From Halobacteriovoraceae bacterium (lineage in GTDB: Bacteria > Bdellovibrionota > Bacteriovoracia > Bacteriovoracales > Bacteriovoracaceae), in assembly GCA_002707495.1 (NCBI GenBank), contig PAMZ01000018.1, positions 186,001 to 250,000 on the forward strand: a stretch of DNA of 64,000 nucleotides. Reading direction: 5' to 3'. Below are positions 7,757 to 15,579 of the stretch, in pieces. The position numbers were made by a program, and so were the translations under genes. Position 1 is the stretch's first letter; the number at the start of each line of letters is the position of its first letter. The notes beneath the pieces were generated by a model. That model did no database searches, was not told where the DNA came from, and worked only from the letters and a program-made list of their open reading frames with translations.

Positions 7757-8275
7757 ATGGAAATTGAAGATTCAGACAAAGAAGTAATAGCCGAGTACGG
7801 CTCTTTTGGAAGCATAGAAAGAGTGAATCTTGATAAGATTTTCAATGAATCAGTACTACTTGCAGCGGCTTGCTTTCATCCCTCAACAGAAATCGTAATG
7901 TCTGATGGTACTCTAAGAAAAATTCAACACATTCGTAGCGGAGATCGAGTTAAAGGTGGAGGAATGGTCGTCATGACTCTAGAATCAATTTCCAATGACT
8001 TATACCTCTATGACAATACGGTCGTTTCTGGTAACCACGCTGTACTAGAAGGGGAGCGCTTCACTTTTGTAAAGAGCTCCATTAAGGGTAAATCTCTTCC
8101 AGGAGTTTCACATGTAGTGAGCATTGGAACTGAGAATCATACGCTTGAAACTTCAGACGGGACTGTGTTTTCTGATTACTATATGAGTGATAAATTCCCA
8201 ACTCTCATGAACACTGAGCTACTTAAGTTGCTAAATACTGAAAAATCAAAATTACATTCAAAGACCAAAGGTTGA
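7757..8275 (+). CDS. Small Hint-domain protein (intein/Hedgehog-type autoprocessing) with 38-residue N-terminal peptide
   Basis: A 172-residue protein. From C39 on it reads as a Hint domain: block A ACFHPSTEIVMSDGTLRKI with a leading Cys, GDRVKGGG, block B NTVVSGNHAVLEGE with H94, and the late motif GTENHTLETSDGTVFSDYY (H128, D140, Y141) typical of bacterial Hint domains. There is no homing endonuclease and no C-terminal His-Asn/Cys junction, so splicing is not expected; an N-S acyl shift and cleavage before C39, as in Hedgehog, is possible. Residues 1-38 are acidic at first, then MEIEDSDKEV...NESVLLAAA, resembling a leader or cargo peptide. ATG 7757 sits where transcription should begin; an in-frame GTG at 7823 with GGAAG 10 bases upstream is an alternative start that would leave a 16-residue N-peptide. 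Confidence 0.7.
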   Translation: MEIEDSDKEVIAEYGSFGSIERVNLDKIFNESVLLAAACFHPSTEIVMSDGTLRKIQHIRSGDRVKGGGMVVMTLESISNDLYLYDNTVVSGNHAVLEGERFTFVKSSIKGKSLPGVSHVVSIGTENHTLETSDGTVFSDYYMSDKFPTLMNTELLKLLNTEKSKLHSKTKG

Positions 8276-8277
8276 AA

Positions 8278-8544
8278 ATGAGGCTAAGTAGCGACTGCCT
8301 TTTGCATATGTCTGATGGGATCGCCGTTATCTATGACCTAAATGATGATCAGTTTATCTATCGCCTGCAAGGAGTTGCTGGGAAAATCATCGAAAAGCTA
8401 TCTAAAGACTCGATTGAGCGAGAACAACTTATTGAGCTTGCCATAGAACTCAACCCAGAAAATGTAGAAAGAAGCCAGGCGTCGGAATTTATCGACAGCT
8501 TTATCAAAGATCTAAAACAGATTAAACTTCTAGAAGAAGCTTAA
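8278..8544 (+). CDS. PqqD-like peptide chaperone (RiPP recognition element)
   Basis: An 88-residue protein of the PqqD fold: early strands that include IAVIYDLNDDQFIYRL (the usual 'd...g.~~l~~~~g~~~~L' pattern), the helix following GVAGKIIEKL, and a helical C-terminal part with an FIKDLKQIKLLEEA tail. PqqD proteins bind leader peptides of ribosomal precursors and present them to modifying enzymes; similar domains also occur in other clusters, where the partner is not a peptide. The ATG at 8278 is preferred because AAAGG lies 6 bases upstream; a TTG two codons earlier overlaps the Hint stop. Adjacent to the Hint gene, so the Hint N-peptide is the first candidate ligand. Confidence 0.7.
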   Translation: MRLSSDCLLHMSDGIAVIYDLNDDQFIYRLQGVAGKIIEKLSKDSIEREQLIELAIELNPENVERSQASEFIDSFIKDLKQIKLLEEA

Positions 8545-8563
8545 CTCGAATCGGAGGCTTTTG

Positions 8564-9265
8564 ATGATCAGCCAATTCTCTGAAAGGATACTTGCCTTTT
8601 TTGCAGTCCGATTGCTTTGGAAAAGTAATTCAAAAAAGGGTGAAGCCATACAATCATTTCAAGCAACCGAGGCAGATGGAGTATGGCATCTATTCAGGGG
8701 AATAAAGAAAGAACAAGATCCAAGAACCCTCTCTCATTTGTTTTCTCACATAATCGAAGAACAAGCACATGCAGACATGTTCGCTAAAACATTCAGACAG
8801 GAAATTGATCAACCCTTTCAACACAAGACAGTAGAAAGGGCAGATATTTACGACAATAATGAGCCTTCTTGGAAACATTTAGTCTATGTACATATTGGAG
8901 AAATTGAAGCTGTTTCACGATTCAGTAAACTCATAGACTACCTACCTAACTCCCCCCTAAAATCTACATTAACAGACATTTTAAAAGACGAAGAAGGACA
9001 CGTAAATTTAACTATGGATAGTGTGATTGGTTTGAACGTACCGGCTAAAAAAGTAAAAAAAGAACTTAGAAAGGTCAAAATTAGGCGATTGAAGGAAGCT
9101 TGGCTGCGGACTGGAGCTCGAGGAGTTGATCAAATTGCCAATTTAATTCTATCTATTATTTACTATTTAGTTTTAGGCCCATGTTTATTTATTTTCGCTC
9201 GCAAAAAAATTAAGGCTGAAAGAATCACCTACGACAACAATCATATGAAGGCTGCTGACATATGA
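8564..9265 (+). CDS. Ferritin-like diiron protein
   Basis: A 233-residue four-helix-bundle protein of the ferritin-like/COQ7-type superfamily. Two E-x-x-H pairs are visible (E66-H69 in IIEEQAHADMF and E143-H146 in KDEEGHVNL), with further acidic ligands at about E36 and E113/E115 in HIGEIEAV, enough for a complete carboxylate-bridged diiron site. A hydrophobic stretch at about residues 198-216 would tie it to the membrane, as in COQ7-like hydroxylases. Likely role: an oxygenase or desaturase acting on the pathway product; the substrate is unknown. Start chosen at ATG 8564 with GGAGG (8553-8557) 6 bases upstream. The stop overlaps the carbamoyltransferase start (ATGA). Confidence 0.7.
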   Translation: MISQFSERILAFFAVRLLWKSNSKKGEAIQSFQATEADGVWHLFRGIKKEQDPRTLSHLFSHIIEEQAHADMFAKTFRQEIDQPFQHKTVERADIYDNNEPSWKHLVYVHIGEIEAVSRFSKLIDYLPNSPLKSTLTDILKDEEGHVNLTMDSVIGLNVPAKKVKKELRKVKIRRLKEAWLRTGARGVDQIANLILSIIYYLVLGPCLFIFARKKIKAERITYDNNHMKAADI

Positions 9266-11076
9266 TCGTGCTAGGATTGTCTTTTGGCTATCATGACTCT
9301 ACTGTCTCACTAATAATCGATGGCCAACTTAAAAGCGTCATATCTGAAGAAAGACTCTCTCTTCAAAAGCATGATTACAACTTTCCTAAATTTGCCTTAG
9401 AAGAATGTTTAGAATCTCAAGGAATCAAAACCTCTGATATTGACCATATAGTCTACCACGAAGATCCCCACAATAAATTTTCAAGAGTTCTAACTAGCTC
9501 GCTTTATCATTTTCCTTTTTCGAGAAGAGAGTTTGTGAATACAGTAAAGGCATGGCTAGGGAAAAAACTATGGTCTGTTGGAAAAATTTCTCAAGAGCTT
9601 GATATAGATATTAATAAAATTTCTTATTTAAATCACCATTACAGTCATGCCTTTCAAGCGTTTTTAGGCTCAGGCTACTCCTCCTCAAGTATACTAATTG
9701 TTGACGCTGTTGGTGACTGGACAAGTACCGCTATTTATCAAGGCAGCTGGGTCAATGGGAAGCCGAAGGTCCAACTTGTTAAAGAAATCTCATTTCCTAA
9801 TTCAATTGGCTTAACCTACTCCGCCGTTACTGCTTATCTAGGCTTCATACCTAATGATAGTGAATGCAGTACCATGGCATTAGCAGCGTTTGGCGAACCA
9901 AAGTATACTCAATCCGCACTCAAAGTAATTAGCAATGACAGAGACTCAATATACAAAGTCGATCAAAGCTACTTTCATTTTTTGGATTTCTACAAGGGCG
10001 CTATTACTCGTAAATTTGAGGAGTTATTTGGCAATAAGAAAGAGTCTAGTGAAAGCTATTTATTTGACTCACTAGAAACTAAAAGTAATATTCCGCCTGA
10101 GCAGCAACGATTTGCTGATATAGCTAGTAGTTTCCAAACTGTCATACAAGATCATTTAATTGGTCTGGCAAGACAAACGAAAAAATTGACTGATGAAAAT
10201 AATCTTTGTTACGCAGGTGGTGTTGCCTTAAACTGTGTCGCAAACCAGGCCCTCTATGACGCAAAAATTTTCGACAATATCTTCATCCCTCCTGATCCGG
10301 GAGATGGAGGAACAGCAGTCGGTATTGGATTATACAAAGGATCCATGCTTGAGGAAGCTCCCATTTCTCCTAGTGCCTTAAAGTATAATCCCTACCAGGG
10401 TAGTTCCTACCAGGAAGACAAGCTCCTGACGATGATAGAAGAACTAAAATATAAAAACTTTAAAGACTATCAAAAAAATGACTCTAGGGTCTGTCGTGAT
10501 TGGGAGATAAAAAAATTTAAAGATGATGAAGAGCTCGTTGATATAATCTCAAATGAACTTATGCATGATCAAGTAGTTGGCTTCTACCAAGGAAGATTTG
10601 AATTAGGACCTAGAGCTCTTGGCAATAGATCTATTCTATTTAAGCCAGGAGATATCAGCTTGGCCAGAAGGGTTAGCAGGAGTGTAAAAGAGAGAGCCAG
10701 TTTTAGACCGTATGCTCTATCAATGACCCCAGAGACTGCAAAGAGAGTTTTAAAAACAGATCATCCATTAGAGATTTATAGATGGATGCAAGTGTCCTGT
10801 AGAGTAAACCAGAGTTACCTTGATAAAGTTCGAGGTGGTATCCACATAGATGAAACGACCAGGCCTCAAGTGTGTTTCGAATATGACAATCCACTATTTT
10901 TTGAGCTACTCAAATGTTTCGGATCAAAATATGGAGTCGCAGCCTTAGTAAACACAAGCTTTAATCCAAAAGGTCTTCCCATCGTCACTAATCCTTTCGA
11001 GGCGTTAGCAATGTTTAGTCGAACAGATATGAATTCTTTGGTTATTAACAAAACCCTCATTAAGAAGGTCTATTAA
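9262..11076 (+). CDS. O-carbamoyltransferase (NodU/CmcH/TobZ family)
   Basis: A 604-residue enzyme that transfers a carbamoyl group from carbamoyl phosphate, through carbamoyl-adenylate, to a hydroxyl. The N-terminal Kae1-like domain begins VLGLSFGYHDSTVSLI and contains ISEERLSLQKHDYNFP, NHHYSHAFQAF (metal-binding histidines) and ILIVDAVGDWTSTAIY. The C-terminal YrdC-like domain has GRFELGPRALGNRSI (about residues 444-458), RASFRPYALSM and LVNTSFNPKGLPI. Length and motifs match the family, so it should be active. It is embedded between the diiron gene and the DUF5989-like gene, both coupled by overlapping codons, the same company such enzymes keep in natural-product clusters. Confidence 0.93.
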   Translation: MIVLGLSFGYHDSTVSLIIDGQLKSVISEERLSLQKHDYNFPKFALEECLESQGIKTSDIDHIVYHEDPHNKFSRVLTSSLYHFPFSRREFVNTVKAWLGKKLWSVGKISQELDIDINKISYLNHHYSHAFQAFLGSGYSSSSILIVDAVGDWTSTAIYQGSWVNGKPKVQLVKEISFPNSIGLTYSAVTAYLGFIPNDSECSTMALAAFGEPKYTQSALKVISNDRDSIYKVDQSYFHFLDFYKGAITRKFEELFGNKKESSESYLFDSLETKSNIPPEQQRFADIASSFQTVIQDHLIGLARQTKKLTDENNLCYAGGVALNCVANQALYDAKIFDNIFIPPDPGDGGTAVGIGLYKGSMLEEAPISPSALKYNPYQGSSYQEDKLLTMIEELKYKNFKDYQKNDSRVCRDWEIKKFKDDEELVDIISNELMHDQVVGFYQGRFELGPRALGNRSILFKPGDISLARRVSRSVKERASFRPYALSMTPETAKRVLKTDHPLEIYRWMQVSCRVNQSYLDKVRGGIHIDETTRPQVCFEYDNPLFFELLKCFGSKYGVAALVNTSFNPKGLPIVTNPFEALAMFSRTDMNSLVINKTLIKKVY

Positions 11077-11258
11077 TGAAATTTCTTAGGCAACTGAAGT
11101 ATATACTTTTTACTATTAGTAGAACAACAGCCTCGTTTAAAGAAAATAAACTCACTGTTTTTATTCCCTTTCTATATATTTTATTTGCCACTGCTGGAAT
11201 ACTCGTTTTAATTAATTTTTTAACACCGGTTATCCCTTTCGTTTACTCACTTATTTAA
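11076..11258 (+). CDS. DUF5989-like small membrane protein associated with carbamoyltransferases
   Basis: A 60-residue protein with a basic N-terminal half and one transmembrane segment (about residues 30-50), ending LTPVIPFVYSLI. The ending 'aPFiYtLf' and the position directly after a carbamoyltransferase are characteristic of the DUF5989 family, which is related in kind to the small SxtK-type protein of saxitoxin clusters. Function is not known; it may hold the carbamoyltransferase at the membrane. Its ATG overlaps the carbamoyltransferase stop by one base, and its stop overlaps the next start by one base. Confidence 0.65.
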   Translation: MKFLRQLKYILFTISRTTASFKENKLTVFIPFLYILFATAGILVLINFLTPVIPFVYSLI

Positions 11259-12184
11259 TGAAGACCTATACTGCAGCTTTAAAGGAATGGACCACGGCAA
11301 GATCTGACTGGAGTTTTGAGTTAATTCTAAATCCAGATAGATTGGAAGAATGCTTAAGCCCTGCTTTCAGAAGCCATCTTAAAGCTGTCCCTTTTCATGT
11401 GGAATATTTTTTGCCAGAAATCTACTTAACTCAAAATAGACCATATATAGTTCTCACTCATCTAGAATCTAGAACAAAGATCTTATTCTATCGCTTCAAA
11501 AATAAGCTATACGGTATTGTTTATATCTCAGACTATAAATTGAGTATGGATGTTTGTCTAAATTTGATTAAAGATTTCCCGAGAAAAATAGAAAAGGAAA
11601 TCTCACTAGTCACCTCTATACCAATAGAAGAGAATTTTTCAAATATCGATTATACTTGCGATAAAAGATATGATTACTGGGTTCAGAACAATATCGATTT
11701 AGATTTTTCTGATACATTAAAAAATGCCTATCAATATGCAACTTCAAAAGGCTTTAAAACAGAAAAAATATCTCCGCAATCAACTTTCATTCTCCAAGCA
11801 ATAGAAAGTTTTTCTGCATCAAAAGGATTTTCTTCTTTTATAGAACCAAAACTTCTTTCTCATTATAAAACGAACGAAAGCTATCGCTTTGAAGCCTTTG
11901 CAACATCTCATCGTGATCGCCCAGAAAGAGCAATATCCATTTATTTAGCGACCCCTCAAAACATGATACAATTATGGGCTGTTGATAATAGACATCAATA
12001 TCAATTCGGTAAACTAAGCCTTTTGCGTCACAATCTTCAATACATTTTACAAAATGAAGTCCCCGAGAGAAATCTAAAAATTTTCAGTTTGGGACATGAA
12101 AAAAGAGTTGATGGAACGATCATAGTTGAAAAACAAGAGATCAAGGGCGCCTATCAATCTTATTATGTCTATAAATTTTTCTAA
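11258..12184 (+). CDS. Protein of unknown family, last gene of the Hint/carbamoyltransferase operon
   Basis: A 308-residue protein that I do not recognise. No signal peptide or transmembrane segment is evident, so it is probably cytoplasmic. It shows alternating strand and helix character, with aromatic-rich stretches such as FHVEYFLPEIYLTQ (about 46-59) and SYYVYKFF at the very end; the middle and C-terminal half (AISIYLATPQNMIQLWAVDN, LGHEKRVDGTI) would be compatible with a GNAT-like acyltransferase fold, but no acetyl-CoA loop is clear. It is coupled to the DUF5989-like gene and ends 9 bases before a convergent membrane-protein gene, so it is the end of the transcription unit and most likely acts in the same pathway. 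Confidence 0.5.
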   Translation: MKTYTAALKEWTTARSDWSFELILNPDRLEECLSPAFRSHLKAVPFHVEYFLPEIYLTQNRPYIVLTHLESRTKILFYRFKNKLYGIVYISDYKLSMDVCLNLIKDFPRKIEKEISLVTSIPIEENFSNIDYTCDKRYDYWVQNNIDLDFSDTLKNAYQYATSKGFKTEKISPQSTFILQAIESFSASKGFSSFIEPKLLSHYKTNESYRFEAFATSHRDRPERAISIYLATPQNMIQLWAVDNRHQYQFGKLSLLRHNLQYILQNEVPERNLKIFSLGHEKRVDGTIIVEKQEIKGAYQSYYVYKFF

Positions 12185-12193
12185 AAAGATCAA

Positions 12194-13237
12194 TTACTCG
12201 AAAAGCCTCTTAGAAAGTCCAGTGGATTTTCTCCATAAAAAGCCATCAATTATACAATGGACGATATTCGGGCAACTTATGGCTGAAGCAAGTAGAGCCT
12301 TCCAAAAAAGAGGTAGTTCGTAAAACTTTTGGATCGAAGCAAAAGGTGCATAGAAAATAAAGAAAAACAAAATTAGTAGACCATAAAGGTAGGCTGAGCG
12401 ACTTAATCGAAAGTATTTTCCTTGGATAAGACTTGAGTCTCCAAGTCTCTCGGTTTTAAAAACGATGAAGAAATAAGGCACTCCGTGAGCGAACGTTAAA
12501 AGCCACGATGACAAAAGAAAATATTGGGGATCTGTAATAAAATAGAGAGCAATATACCAGCCAAAAAATCCATTAAAAAACACTAGAATTTTAGTCAAAT
12601 TTACTTGTCTATATTTCCACCAATGAAATGAGTTAATAATCCAAAACAGGATGATGACAATTAAAGAAAAAGACATCGCAAATCTTGCCAGTATGTCTGG
12701 AACTAGAAATGAATCTCCAGGTCGAATCCAATATCCGTTTTCAGAATGTCTAAGTAACCATAAAGTTGGAGAGATTGTGATGCTATATATTGTCAAGAGA
12801 TCTAGCCTCTCTAACCATTTCGAATGGTAACTATCTAACCTAGTCGCGATCTTCATCCAGCCATATTCTTGCCTAATAACATGGAAGATAGCTGTTTGAG
12901 CAATCAGAATAAAAAACCAATTTTCTTTTCCCCCTATGATAAACGCAAAAGATGCCAGGAAAATCAATATTGGGGTCATTATTAATATACGTTTTAATTT
13001 TTTAAAAACCTCTTGATCTGCATATGAAATGAGAAAAGTCGCGTATACATGAGTAATCTCTTGTAGTGATTTAATTATGATAATTAAAATCCATGGAAGC
13101 TGTTTTTGATTATGAAAACGATAGTCAGTTAAATGGCTGAAAAGAAAGAAGAAGATCCCAACAAAAAACCAGCTTGAAAACGCAAACAAATCTTTTTTAC
13201 GACTAAATATATGTCTGCTTAAAATTAACGAACTCAC
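12194..13237 (-). CDS. Polytopic membrane protein of unknown function
   Basis: A 347-residue integral membrane protein with about eight to ten hydrophobic helices spread along its whole length. Histidines and acidic residues inside or at the ends of helices (for example LQEITHVYATFLI near residue 58, QTAIFHVIRQEYGW near 130, TFAHGVPYFF near 262) could make a metal or catalytic site within the membrane, but the family is not recognised. It lies 3' to 3' with the unknown 308-residue gene, with only 9 bases between the stops. It precedes no other gene of its strand closely, so its link to the neighbouring cluster is by position only. Confidence 0.55.
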   Translation of the reverse strand: MSSLILSRHIFSRKKDLFAFSSWFFVGIFFFLFSHLTDYRFHNQKQLPWILIIIIKSLQEITHVYATFLISYADQEVFKKLKRILIMTPILIFLASFAFIIGGKENWFFILIAQTAIFHVIRQEYGWMKIATRLDSYHSKWLERLDLLTIYSITISPTLWLLRHSENGYWIRPGDSFLVPDILARFAMSFSLIVIILFWIINSFHWWKYRQVNLTKILVFFNGFFGWYIALYFITDPQYFLLSSWLLTFAHGVPYFFIVFKTERLGDSSLIQGKYFRLSRSAYLYGLLILFFFIFYAPFASIQKFYELPLFWKALLASAISCPNIVHCIIDGFLWRKSTGLSKRLFE

Positions 13238-13293
13238 ATTAATATTATAGCAAGAATTTAGAGAAAAAACTTAAAGACTGGCCTAAAATTAAA

Positions 13294-14826
13294 CTATTCA
13301 TCCGCATCCAATGAACTGTACTGAAGAACTTTATATGAACTCAAATCTAACTTTATGATTTTTGCCAATTCTTTGTCCTTTGGAACAAGACAAATAGATG
13401 GGTAATGAAAAGGCCCAAAGGAGTAAAACTTTTTCCCATTTTCTACAAACTTATGTTGTACGCGTTGCTTATCCCAGTAATTTCTATATTCTGATACTAA
13501 GTCTGTGAACTGTGTATAATAAGAGCCTTGTGCAGTGAAAATACTGACTCTCCCGTAAGGAGTTGATGAAAATTTGTCATTATCTATGCCTACCATAAGA
13601 TCGGGTCTTATATAAGAAATCAAACCTGGTAGATAATCATGGAAAGCAAAATTTGAGATTTCAGTAATTTCTAATTTTACAAATTCACCTGATTTATACG
13701 GTCTTAATTTTTCAGTTACAAAAGCTTTTAATTTATAGCTTGGATCTCTCCCAAAATCCAAGGGAATTTTAAAGAAACAAATTATAAGAATAACGGGTAA
13801 TACAAAGTTATATAGATTTTTTAATCTACTCATTCGACTAAATTCTAACATGTGACCTAATAAAAGAGGGGCCAAAATTACAGTCCAAAGAACTCTATCC
13901 TCATACTGGTGATTGAAAATGACCGAAAACGGAAACATGATAGCGAACCAAAAGAGTATTCCCATCACTATCTTTTTAGTTTTTTGTTGGGGGCTATTAA
14001 AAAGCCAAAACATGACAAGACAAAGAAAAAACAAAATTGAAATAACTTTGTTGCTAAAAAAATAATTTGCGATAAGACTTTTAGCAAAAAAATAATAATT
14101 TTCAGGAAGCTGCTCAGGTGCAATCTTCATAAAATTATATTTACTAAAACCAGCAATGAACACTCGGTAATATGTGTAGAATAAAGCTGGCACAAGATAA
14201 AGAACATCCTTCCTATATATTTTAAAATTTAGAATATATTTTAAAAGAAATATTACTGGCCCAAAAGTGACACTTCCTTCGTGACATCCGATTGCAAAAG
14301 CTAAGCTAAATACTTCTAATGCTGTATATTTCTTACTTGAATTTTTACTCAATAGGTTTCCTAAAAGCCATAGGAGTATGGCAAAGGGGATAAAATATTT
14401 TACTTGGTGGCTTGGATCGCTTAGCAAACGAAAGGATTCATGGGATGAGAATAGTATTAGACAAAGACTGGCTACGCTATATGAAAACTTCATCTTAAGG
14501 AATAAACGAAACATCTGCATTAGACAGACGAAAAATAGTCCGCCTCCCCAAATTGCAAAAATCATATAGGAGTAGTCAAAAAAATATTTCGTTAATAACG
14601 GATAGAGAAAAATGGAGATAGGTCTATACTGGGTAAATCCATGTATTGGTTGAGTAAAGACATGCTTCCAATAAGACAATTCTGAAATTGCAAAATGATT
14701 GCCTGCTGTTAACATTTTCAAACTGTCTCCTCCAAAATGAATACCCTGGATATGAAGAGTATAAATAAAGAGAAGAGATGCTAATAATGAGATTATTGAT
14801 AAAACAGACAATAGACTTTTATTCAT
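13294..14826 (-). CDS. Large polytopic membrane protein, GT39/PMT-like topology
   Basis: A 510-residue protein with around ten transmembrane helices and a C-terminal hydrophilic domain (about residues 385-510). The N-terminus (signal-anchor helix, then a hydrophilic loop with a GGDSLK sequence) and the overall layout resemble lipid-linked-sugar glycosyltransferases of the GT-C class, but I see no certain DxD/ExD motif, so this is a topology-based guess. The ATG at 14826 is preferred over an upstream frame start because it overlaps the VanZ-like stop codon, indicating translational coupling. May flip or decorate a polymer or glycolipid. Confidence 0.5.
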   Translation of the reverse strand: MNKSLLSVLSIISLLASLLFIYTLHIQGIHFGGDSLKMLTAGNHFAISELSYWKHVFTQPIHGFTQYRPISIFLYPLLTKYFFDYSYMIFAIWGGGLFFVCLMQMFRLFLKMKFSYSVASLCLILFSSHESFRLLSDPSHQVKYFIPFAILLWLLGNLLSKNSSKKYTALEVFSLAFAIGCHEGSVTFGPVIFLLKYILNFKIYRKDVLYLVPALFYTYYRVFIAGFSKYNFMKIAPEQLPENYYFFAKSLIANYFFSNKVISILFFLCLVMFWLFNSPQQKTKKIVMGILFWFAIMFPFSVIFNHQYEDRVLWTVILAPLLLGHMLEFSRMSRLKNLYNFVLPVILIICFFKIPLDFGRDPSYKLKAFVTEKLRPYKSGEFVKLEITEISNFAFHDYLPGLISYIRPDLMVGIDNDKFSSTPYGRVSIFTAQGSYYTQFTDLVSEYRNYWDKQRVQHKFVENGKKFYSFGPFHYPSICLVPKDKELAKIIKLDLSSYKVLQYSSLDADE

Positions 14827-15184
14827 TGGTACCTTTTGACACAGTAAAAGCATACAATGCAACCCCCAAAGTAGCTCCAATGAAATTCCAACCTACATCA
14901 TACAGGCTATCAATACGTGTGGGAGTGAAGTACTGAATGAGTTCAGTAATTGCTCCAATGGAAGTATAAAAAATTATCGATATAACTGATCTTCTGATTG
15001 TTCTTGGATAAAGGTCCTCTAATGCCTTTGCCAATATGAATGACTGAGGGGCATATTGAATAATATGCCTAAGCTTAAATGAAGTAGTCTGGGGCACATT
15101 CTTAACCCAACCTACTGTTTCCCTGATTTCACTCCAACTCATTATAGACAAATATAAGTCTAAAATTATAAATCCAATGGTCAA
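14819..15184 (-). CDS. VanZ-like small membrane protein
   Basis: A 121-residue protein with about three hydrophobic helices. The sequence TELIQYFTPTRIDSLYDVGWNFIGATLG (about residues 78-106, read in two parts: ELIQYFTPTRIDSLYDV and NFIGATLG) is the core signature of VanZ-like proteins ('E..Q.f.pgR..s..Dv..N..Ga.lG'). VanZ-like proteins are linked to teicoplanin resistance and to envelope or polysaccharide functions in many bacteria; here the role is unknown. The stop overlaps the start of the large membrane protein gene, so the two form a unit. Confidence 0.7.
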   Translation of the reverse strand: MTIGFIILDLYLSIMSWSEIRETVGWVKNVPQTTSFKLRHIIQYAPQSFILAKALEDLYPRTIRRSVISIIFYTSIGAITELIQYFTPTRIDSLYDVGWNFIGATLGVALYAFTVSKGTNE

Positions 15185-15257
15185 AATCCAGTATTTTTTA
15201 TTCCTTAACTTTGTAATTTTTAATTCTTCCTTTGTACTATCAATTCTAGCAGGTTTA

Positions 15258-15318
15258 AGTGATTTATCCAGATTCTAAGAAATAAGCTGGTCCAGAACAC
15301 GAACAGTGATTTATCCAG
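15258..15318. repeat. 14-base direct repeat next to the tRNA cluster
   Basis: AGTGATTTATCCAG occurs at 15258-15271 and again at 15305-15318, 47 bases apart, in the 204-base gap between the VanZ-like gene and tRNA-Gly. No gene is visible in this gap otherwise. The repeat marks the border between the accessory region and the tRNA/housekeeping block; it might be a regulatory site or a trace of rearrangement. Confidence 0.5.
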
Positions 15319-15388
15319 GTTATTTTCCTGTACCGCAGACTAAGTGAGACATTGCGGAGGACGACGAATTTTTAGGATTTCAAAAGAA

Positions 15389-15464
15389 TGGAGCGGGCGA
15401 AGGGGTTCGAACCCTCGACCCCCAGCTTGGAAGGCTGGTGCTCTACCAACTGAGCTACACCCGC
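15389..15464 (-). tRNA. tRNA-Gly (TCC)
   Basis: On the minus strand the 76 bases fold as a complete cloverleaf: acceptor GCGGGTG/CGCCCGC, D arm with AGCTCAGTTGGTAGAGC, anticodon loop CTTCCAA giving anticodon TCC, and T loop GTTCGAACC. The 3' CCA is encoded. It is the last of three tRNA genes in one transcript (Thr, Tyr, Gly). Confidence 0.96.
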
Positions 15465-15492
15465 TTAGGTTTTTGGTCATTCATCTTGGTGG

Positions 15493-15578
15493 TGGTGGCG
15501 CGGGAAGGATTCGAACCTTCGAAGGAATACTCCGGCAGATTTACAGTCTGCTCCCTTTGGCCGCTCGGGAACCACGCC
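15493..15578 (-). tRNA. tRNA-Tyr (GTA)
   Basis: An 86-base class II tRNA on the minus strand with acceptor GGCGTGG pairing near the 3' end, D arm CCGAGCGGCCAAAGGGAGC, anticodon loop CTGTAAA giving GTA, a long variable arm and a T loop GTTCGAATCC. The 3' CCA is encoded. Between tRNA-Thr and tRNA-Gly. Confidence 0.96.
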
Positions 15579-15579
15579 A

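Noticed and set aside
7757..8275. Intein splicing inside a host protein
   Set aside because: There is no C-extein of any length, no terminal His-Asn or following Cys/Ser/Thr, so only N-terminal cleavage is plausible.
12126..12323. Plus-strand 65-residue frame after the unknown 308-residue gene
   Set aside because: It overlaps the ends of two convergent genes and shows no start signal or gene-like composition.
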